Shown: one piece after another, positions 6,748-9,971 of the stretch | Layout: each line of letters begins with the position of its first letter | Numbering within the stretch: position 1 is the stretch's first letter | NCBI GenBank assembly: GCA_031259345.1 | Contig: JAIRLQ010000286.1 | Coordinates: forward strand, 1-9,971 | Source: Treponema sp. | GTDB lineage: Bacteria; Spirochaetota; Spirochaetia; Treponematales; Breznakiellaceae | Length of the DNA: 9,971 nucleotides | Direction of reading: 5' to 3' | Program-made: the position numbers and the translations under genes | The notes under the pieces: generated by a model | What the model was told of the DNA's origin: nothing | The model's database searches: none | The model's input: the letters and a program-made list of their open reading frames with translations, nothing else

Positions 6748-8205
6748 TTATAATTTATCCACCAAATCTATGGCTTTTTTTAAAGCGGTTTCCAGAAATT
6801 CAGCGGGAGGTTCGATAATATGGCCCAATTTTTTCATATCTTCCACGAGATTTCTGGATGCGGTTATGTCAGCCTTGGCCTTTTGGTATACCTCCTCCCA
6901 GGAAAGCTGCACACGGGTGACGCCATCCTTCGCCGCCTGCATTGCCACATCTGCCGCTTCACGGGCAAATATATCGGTTTCTTCCATAGTGGCAATAATA
7001 TCATCGGGGTTAATACCGCGCCTTTCGGAAAACTCGGCAATGGAGTGGGCACAGCGTATAGCCATGTTATCGGTAATCTTCCGGGCACGTACCAGCAGCG
7101 CGCCTTTAAGGATACCCGGAAAACAGACCGAGTTGTTTACCTGGTTTGGGAAGTCACCCCGGCCGGTGGCAACTATAAAGGCGCCTTCTTCTTTGGCCGC
7201 ATAGGGCCAGATCTCCGGGACCGGATTAGCGCAGGCAAACATGATAGATTTATCCGCCATGGAACGAATCCACTCACGTTTTACGGTATCCGGGCCGGGA
7301 GTGGAAAGGGCAATAAGTACGTCTGCGCCTTTTACCGCTTCGGCAATAGAGGCCGTTCCGGCGGGGTTAGTCTGTTCACAGATTTCCCACTTTCGGTAGT
7401 TCCGTTTATCATTTTTAATGTCTTCCCTGCCCGGATGAAGGGAACCCTTGGAATCAAAAACGACCATATTGGCCGGATCTCCTCCATCCGCCAGAATGAG
7501 CCGGGCAATAGTAGTATTGGCGGCCCCGGCGCCCAGGAGTACGATTCTGGCATTACCGATTTTTTTCCCTGCCAATTTCAAAGCGTTGATAAGCCCTGCC
7601 AGGGTTACGCAGGCAGTGCCTTGCGCATCGTCGTGCCAGACCGGAATATCACAGACTTCCCGCAATTCGTCAAGTACCCGGAAGCAGTTGGGCTGGCTGA
7701 TATCTTCCAGATTCACCGCGCCAAATGAATGCTGTAACATTTTTACAAAATTGATAAGCTTTTCCGGGTCGTTTTTGCCATTTTCTCCCCGGGAATCCAC
7801 GCAGAGAGCTACGGCGTCTATGCCGCCCAGGTATTTCATGAGCATAGACTTCCCCTCCATAACGCCGAGACCTCCCGGCGGAGTACAGTCACCATCACCT
7901 AAAACCCGGGTTGAGTCGGATACTACCGCTACCGTGTTGCTACGGTTGGAAAGGGAAAAAGAACAGTCATTATTATCACGAATCGTTGTGGAAATCCGGG
8001 AAACTCCCGGAGTATACCATACATTGAACCAGTTGAGGCCATAAAGGCCGCACTTGGGAATAGTCTGTATTTTCCCTCCGTAAAACTCGTGGAGTACGAT
8101 AGCCAGCTCTTTTAAAAAAATAGTCTTGGCCTGAGCTTTCATTTCTCCGGTAAACGTTTTGGGAAAAAGGTCGTCAAGGTTTTTAAGCGATATATCTATT
8201 GGCAT
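6748..8205 (-). CDS. malic enzyme (malate dehydrogenase, oxaloacetate-decarboxylating)
   Basis: The 485-residue protein has the full set of malic enzyme motifs: WYTPGV (catalytic Tyr64), VAVVSDSTRVLGDGD, GVMEGKSMLMKYLGGIDA (catalytic Lys119), NLEDISQPNCF (metal ligands E167/D168), PVWHDDAQGTACVTLAGL (D192/D193), and the nucleotide-binding LLGAGAANTTIA (about 223-234). It converts malate to pyruvate and CO2 with reduction of NAD or NADP; cofactor preference cannot be assigned. It is longer than the roughly 400-residue small bacterial form, with an N-terminal extension of about 40 residues and a longer C-terminus. SDSTRVLGDGDCTPPGG differs from the usual SDGTAVLGLGDIGP, marking a divergent subfamily. 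AGGGGGG (8217-8211) precedes the ATG by five bases. It is the first gene of an operon with the LDH2-family dehydrogenase and has an elaborate leader with a terminator hairpin, so expression is probably attenuated. Confidence 0.95.
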   Translation of the reverse strand: MPIDISLKNLDDLFPKTFTGEMKAQAKTIFLKELAIVLHEFYGGKIQTIPKCGLYGLNWFNVWYTPGVSRISTTIRDNNDCSFSLSNRSNTVAVVSDSTRVLGDGDCTPPGGLGVMEGKSMLMKYLGGIDAVALCVDSRGENGKNDPEKLINFVKMLQHSFGAVNLEDISQPNCFRVLDELREVCDIPVWHDDAQGTACVTLAGLINALKLAGKKIGNARIVLLGAGAANTTIARLILADGGDPANMVVFDSKGSLHPGREDIKNDKRNYRKWEICEQTNPAGTASIAEAVKGADVLIALSTPGPDTVKREWIRSMADKSIMFACANPVPEIWPYAAKEEGAFIVATGRGDFPNQVNNSVCFPGILKGALLVRARKITDNMAIRCAHSIAEFSERRGINPDDIIATMEETDIFAREAADVAMQAAKDGVTRVQLSWEEVYQKAKADITASRNLVEDMKKLGHIIEPPAEFLETALKKAIDLVDKL

Positions 8206-8220
8206 AGCAGCCCCCCTATA

Positions 8221-8263
8221 AAAAAGCGCAGCAAAATAGCCTATCGACTATCTTGCTGCACTC
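8221..8263 (-). terminator. intrinsic terminator (attenuator) in the malic enzyme leader
   Basis: Read on the minus strand, the 5' arm GTGCAGCAAGATAG (8261-8248) pairs with CTATTTTGCTGCGC (8239-8226) around an 8-base loop; all 14 positions pair, two of them as G-U or U-G, and the flanking A8262 pairs with the first U. The 3' arm runs straight into TTTTT (8225-8221). This is a strong Rho-independent terminator signature, yet it sits downstream of the promoter and only 16 bases before the malic enzyme start codon, so it would stop transcription before the gene unless it is prevented from forming. It could alternatively end transcripts arriving from the glpP/ABC side. Confidence 0.75.
8241..8261 (-). 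CDS. possible 6-codon leader peptide overlapping the terminator
   Basis: GAGGAG (8274-8269) is followed after seven bases by GTG CAG CAA GAT AGT CGA TAG, encoding (M)QQDSR. The ribosome binding site and spacing are good, and the coding bases are the 5' arm and loop of the terminator, so a translating ribosome would melt it. It lacks a run of one regulatory codon of the kind seen in amino acid attenuators; two Gln codons are the only repetition. It may be coincidence, because it is very short and starts with GTG. Confidence 0.3.
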   Translation of the reverse strand: MQQDSR

Positions 8264-8279
8264 TCAATCTCCTCAGCAA
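8253..8279 (-). promoter_or_regulatory. candidate antiterminator pairing in the malic enzyme leader
   Basis: On the minus strand TTGCTG (8279-8274) is complementary to CAGCAA (8258-8253), which is also the core of the terminator's 5' arm; the terminator's 3' arm carries a second TTGCTG (8234-8229). The leader therefore has three alternating segments: 1 pairs with 2, or 2 pairs with 3. The 1-2 stem is only six base pairs and would be weaker than the terminator on its own, so it would need help from a ribosome, protein or ligand. The ribosome-binding-site-like GAGGAG sits in the loop of the 1-2 stem. Confidence 0.4.
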
Positions 8280-8319
8280 ATAAGTTTCTACAGAACAACT
8301 CTGTTATATATATACAATA

Positions 8320-8348
8320 AGTATAGCGCAAACATTTGTAAATTGCAA
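8320..8348 (-). promoter_or_regulatory. sigma70-type promoter for the malic enzyme operon
   Basis: On the minus strand TTGCAA (8348-8343) and TATACT (8325-8320) are separated by exactly 17 bases; the -10 matches the consensus at five of six positions and the -35 at four of six. Transcription would start near 8313 and give a leader of about 108 bases. An overlapping alternative, TTGCGC (8333-8328) with TATAAC (8310-8305), also has a 17-base spacer. Confidence 0.6.
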
Positions 8349-8374
8349 GGTAATTTTAATAAATTATCTTGCAA
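8343..8374. promoter_or_regulatory. 32-bp near-perfect palindrome, operator-like, overlapping the -35 element
   Basis: The left arm TTGCAAGGTAATTT (8343-8356) and right arm AAATTATCTTGCAA (8361-8374) are complementary at 13 of 14 positions around TAAT. The left end is the -35 hexamer of the malic enzyme promoter. A dimeric regulator bound here would contact the polymerase site or block it. A role as an RNA hairpin is less likely because no T run follows on either strand. Confidence 0.55.
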
Positions 8375-8391
8375 AAAAGGCAACTATTCAG

Positions 8392-8475
8392 TCATAACGT
8401 AATTTCGGAACCCTTCTTGTTCTCCAATGCTTTAACAAAGGGAGCAAGAAAGCCGCTCCCGCCTGGTCGCCGCAT
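8392..8475 (-). pseudogene. short ORF after the ABC ATPase remnant, possibly the truncated start of its permease
   Basis: AAGGAAGGGG (8490-8481) precedes an ATG at 8475 that opens a 27-codon frame ending in FVKALENKKGSEITL and a TGA. It begins 27 bases after the stop of the ABC ATPase remnant, where sugar ABC operons normally encode the permease, and its end resembles the short cytoplasmic tail before a first membrane helix. No membrane helix follows, so if it was a permease it is cut off at that point. The match is too short to prove. Confidence 0.3.
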
Positions 8476-8502
8476 TAGAGCCCCTTCCTTAAAACCGATT
8501 GG

Positions 8503-8958
8503 TTACGGCCTGTTTGGATGCGCCATGTGCATTAATTCCAAAATATTAGCTTCGGTAAATCCATCCTCCTGTCTTTTTATTTCACTGACAATTTCACCCA
8601 GCACTACTATTACTATTCTATCGCAAATATTTAATAACTCAGGGATTTCAGGTGAAGCAACAAGTATGCCTTTGTTTTTATTTTTTAATTCTACCAATAA
8701 TCTATATATCTCATTTTTTGCCTTTATGTCAACCCCTCTTGTTGGTTCGTCAATCAGCAGTATATCAAGATTCCTAAATAACCATTTTGCAATAACTACT
8801 TTTTGCTGGTTTCCGCCGGATAAAAACTGAACGACCTGATGAATGCCTGGGGTTTTTATTGCCAGGCTGGAAACAAATTCTTTTGACTTGGTCAAAAGTT
8901 CTTTTCTCCGCAGAATTTTTAAAACATTCTGATAATACCATCTTTCGGGATACCACCC
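8503..8958 (-). pseudogene. C-terminal remnant of a sugar ABC transporter ATPase (RbsA/MglA type)
   Basis: About 150 residues match the second ATPase half of monosaccharide importers: IKTPGIHQVVQ, the signature LSGGNQQKVVIAKWL, Walker B ILLIDEPTRGVD, and a late segment SPEIPELLNICDRIVIVVLGEI. The NQQKV form of the signature and TRGVD are typical of RbsA/MglA proteins, which are about 500 residues long. The whole first ATPase half and the second Walker A are missing. Toward the N-terminus similarity fades: residues reading WYPERWYYQNVLKILRRKELL look like fragments of the PEDR and SVREN region joined with loss of residues between. The S of the usual VSSE H-loop region appears as ASPE. The frame extends without a start signal into glpP, so it is very unlikely to be expressed as a working protein. 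It ends at the TAA at 8503-8505. Confidence 0.85.
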
Positions 8959-8975
8959 GGGAAGCGAACCGGGAA
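8957..8975 (+). repeat. short direct repeat at the glpP / ABC remnant junction
   Basis: CCGGGAA occurs at 8957-8963 and 8969-8975, a 12-base period, immediately next to the glpP stop codon and at the place where similarity to the ABC ATPase begins. Such short repeats are compatible with a deletion by illegitimate recombination, but a 7-base repeat can arise by chance. Confidence 0.4.
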
Positions 8976-8977
8976 AT

Positions 8978-9577
8978 TCATGATAACAGGCCAATATTTG
9001 TAGTGGAAACCGATACCGCACCAGCATTCAGGGCATGGCGGACATCCTCTTGATCAGAAATAAGGCCACCGGCGATAATCGGCTTTTTAGAATTCTCCGT
9101 TATTTTACGGATTATCTTAGGCATCACTCCCGGTAAAATTTCAATTGCGTCGGCATACTCCAGGGGGAACTGTTTTTCAATGTTGAGCAGGGAAAGGGAA
9201 TCCAAAACGAAAAATCGCTGAATCGTTAAAAGCTCCCGGTGTTTTGCGTATTTAACCAAACTTGGCTTGGTGGACAAAACACCATCCGCCCGGGTCTGTC
9301 CCGCCAAAAAATCCACCGCAATATCCTTGGAAGCCAACCCGTCGATCAGGTCCATGTGGACCATAGCGATTTTTTTCGCCTCTTTTATTTTGGCTACAAT
9401 GCCCGGGATAGTAACTATATCTCCAAAGAGTATGAAGATTATGCCGCAGTCTTTCGCAAGGCAAATTTCCAGTCCTTCCATGGATTTAACTGCCAGAATG
9501 ACCGGTGTTTTTCGGAGGAGTTCTTTGAATAATTCAGGACCAGGATGCCGTTTTTTTTGTAAAATTACCGTTTCCAT
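8978..9577 (-). CDS. glpP: GlpP-family glycerol-responsive antiterminator
   Basis: The 199-residue protein matches the GlpP family (a TIM-barrel-like fold), which in Bacillus binds glycerol-3-phosphate and prevents termination in the leaders of glycerol utilisation mRNAs. Visible conserved segments are VHMDLIDGL (73-81), DGVLSTK (98-104), QRFFVLDS (120-127), EILPGVMPKII (146-156), PIIAGG (166-171) and ALNAGAVSVSTTN (182-194). Length is close to the Bacillus protein, so it appears intact. I chose the ATG at 9577, with GGGG (9589-9586) eight bases upstream; an in-frame TTG at 9613 would add 12 residues but has no ribosome binding site. No glycerol kinase, facilitator or glycerol-3-phosphate dehydrogenase is in view; downstream lies only the broken sugar transporter. 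Its targets may be elsewhere or lost. Confidence 0.87.
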   Translation of the reverse strand: METVILQKKRHPGPELFKELLRKTPVILAVKSMEGLEICLAKDCGIIFILFGDIVTIPGIVAKIKEAKKIAMVHMDLIDGLASKDIAVDFLAGQTRADGVLSTKPSLVKYAKHRELLTIQRFFVLDSLSLLNIEKQFPLEYADAIEILPGVMPKIIRKITENSKKPIIAGGLISDQEDVRHALNAGAVSVSTTNIGLLS

Positions 9578-9707
9578 TACTTTTACCCCGCTACAATCAA
9601 CAATTTCGGGCAAAAACCGGCCGTCTTCATATAAATGCGAAGATTCACCATAAAATTAACGGCATGAAGCCATTTCAAGCGGCATCCAGGAACCTGTTGC
9701 ACTTGTA

Positions 9708-9748
9708 GGTTTTTGTGCCTTTTTCCAGTGAAAGAAGACGCAAAAACC
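9708..9748. repeat. 41-base imperfect hairpin
   Basis: GGTTTTTG (9708-9715) is perfectly complementary to CAAAAACC (9741-9748). Inside this, CTT with TTTC (9719-9725) pairs with GAAA and AAG (9730-9737) around one bulged base, leaving a 4-base loop CAGT (9726-9729). The 3' arm is not followed by a clear T run, so it is not an ordinary terminator. Confidence 0.5.
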
Positions 9749-9804
9749 ACGATAAATGGGCTCTTTACGCCAGCTTCGCACAAAAACTCTACCTGATAAA
9801 TGTT

Positions 9805-9834
9805 CGTATACCACATTATCCCTTGCCGTGTCAA
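9805..9834 (-). promoter_or_regulatory. promoter-like pair, candidate glpP promoter
   Basis: On the minus strand a perfect TTGACA (9834-9829) is followed after 18 bases by TATACG (9810-9805), four of six matches to the -10 consensus. Transcription from it would cross the 9708-9748 hairpin and reach glpP after a leader of about 220 bases. Confidence 0.4.
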
Positions 9835-9930
9835 GACAGGCCGATACTCTTGCAGCAATTTTACATTTAACGGTCTGCAATAGCCGCAAAAGCTGCCGCG
9901 CAAGGGATTGGAGGGGTGCGAAGCAGCCAC

Positions 9931-9968
9931 GGCGCTATGCGCCGGGGCCGGAGCGACAGCGGAGCCCC
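9931..9968. repeat. two adjacent GC-rich hairpins at the window edge
   Basis: GGCGC (9931-9935) pairs with GCGCC (9939-9943) around TAT, and GGGGC (9944-9948) pairs with GCCCC (9964-9968). They lie back to back in a very GC-rich patch that runs off the window. They may be part of a dispersed repeat; the window is cut too soon to tell. Confidence 0.35.
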
Positions 9969-9971
9969 GCA

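Larger units (their letters stand above)
9578..9971. other. 394-base stretch upstream of glpP without a recognisable gene
   Basis: Minus-strand frames of up to about 115 codons cross this stretch, but they overlap each other, lack ribosome binding sites and match no family I know; one uses a non-ATG start. What can be supported is a promoter-like pair (9805-9834), an imperfect hairpin (9708-9748) and GC-rich hairpins near the right edge (9931-9968). Base composition shifts from AT-rich near glpP to very GC-rich after 9890. The stretch could be an intergenic repeat or the remains of a mobile element; a comparison within the genome would decide. Confidence 0.5.

Noticed and set aside
5876..7204. 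A 442-codon open frame on the + strand across the dehydrogenase and malic enzyme genes
   Set aside because: It lies antisense to two genes with strong family motifs, has no ribosome binding site and shows no recognisable domain; it is a mirror of the GC-rich codon use of the real genes.
8503..9027. Treating the ABC ATPase remnant as a 174-residue gene starting at 9027
   Set aside because: The ATG at 9027 lies inside glpP, the first 23 or so residues are glpP in another frame, and the protein would lack its Walker A motif.
9583..9930. A 115-codon minus-strand frame upstream of glpP
   Set aside because: It has no ribosome binding site, overlaps another frame of similar quality, matches no known family and would contain the promoter-like pair and hairpin seen here.

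Overview
The window looks like chromosomal DNA from a spirochaete, most likely a Treponema of moderate GC content (termite-gut treponemes are the closest guess). This rests on gene content and style only: a CheX-type CheY-P phosphatase, a CheA-like kinase, a methyl-accepting-protein type sensor domain, dense operons, and a basic low-complexity tail on the first protein. No rRNA, tRNA, CRISPR array or complete insertion sequence is visible.

Layout. Positions 1-423 (+) hold the end of a gene whose start lies outside the window. Positions 491-4137 (+) form a compact signalling cassette: a single-domain CheY-like receiver, a CheX phosphatase, a membrane-bound CheA-like kinase (several transmembrane segments, a PAS-like region, an Hpt domain and a CheA-type ATPase domain), and a two-pass membrane sensor with a ligand-binding ectodomain but no output domain. 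A MATE-family exporter (4211-5593, +) follows and may be co-transcribed. Together the first four genes could make a self-contained phosphorelay: sensor, kinase, receiver, phosphatase.

A convergent operon on the minus strand (8205 down to 5618) encodes malic enzyme followed by an LDH2-family malate/lactate dehydrogenase. Both act on malate/pyruvate-type 2-oxo/2-hydroxy acids and NAD(P). The roughly 170 bases upstream of malic enzyme carry dense regulatory signals: a 32-bp near-perfect palindrome overlapping the -35 element of a good sigma70-type promoter, then a leader with three alternating complementary segments, a strong intrinsic terminator just before the malic enzyme ribosome binding site, and a 6-codon reading frame with a good ribosome binding site whose codons form the terminator's 5' arm. 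This arrangement looks like transcription attenuation and is the most interesting part of the window.

Positions 8392-9577 (minus) hold an intact glpP (glycerol-responsive antiterminator), followed by the decayed C-terminal half of a sugar ABC transporter ATPase and possibly the first codons of its permease. This looks like a sugar/glycerol uptake operon that has been deleted. Positions 9578-9971 have no recognisable gene; they contain a promoter-like pair and two hairpins.
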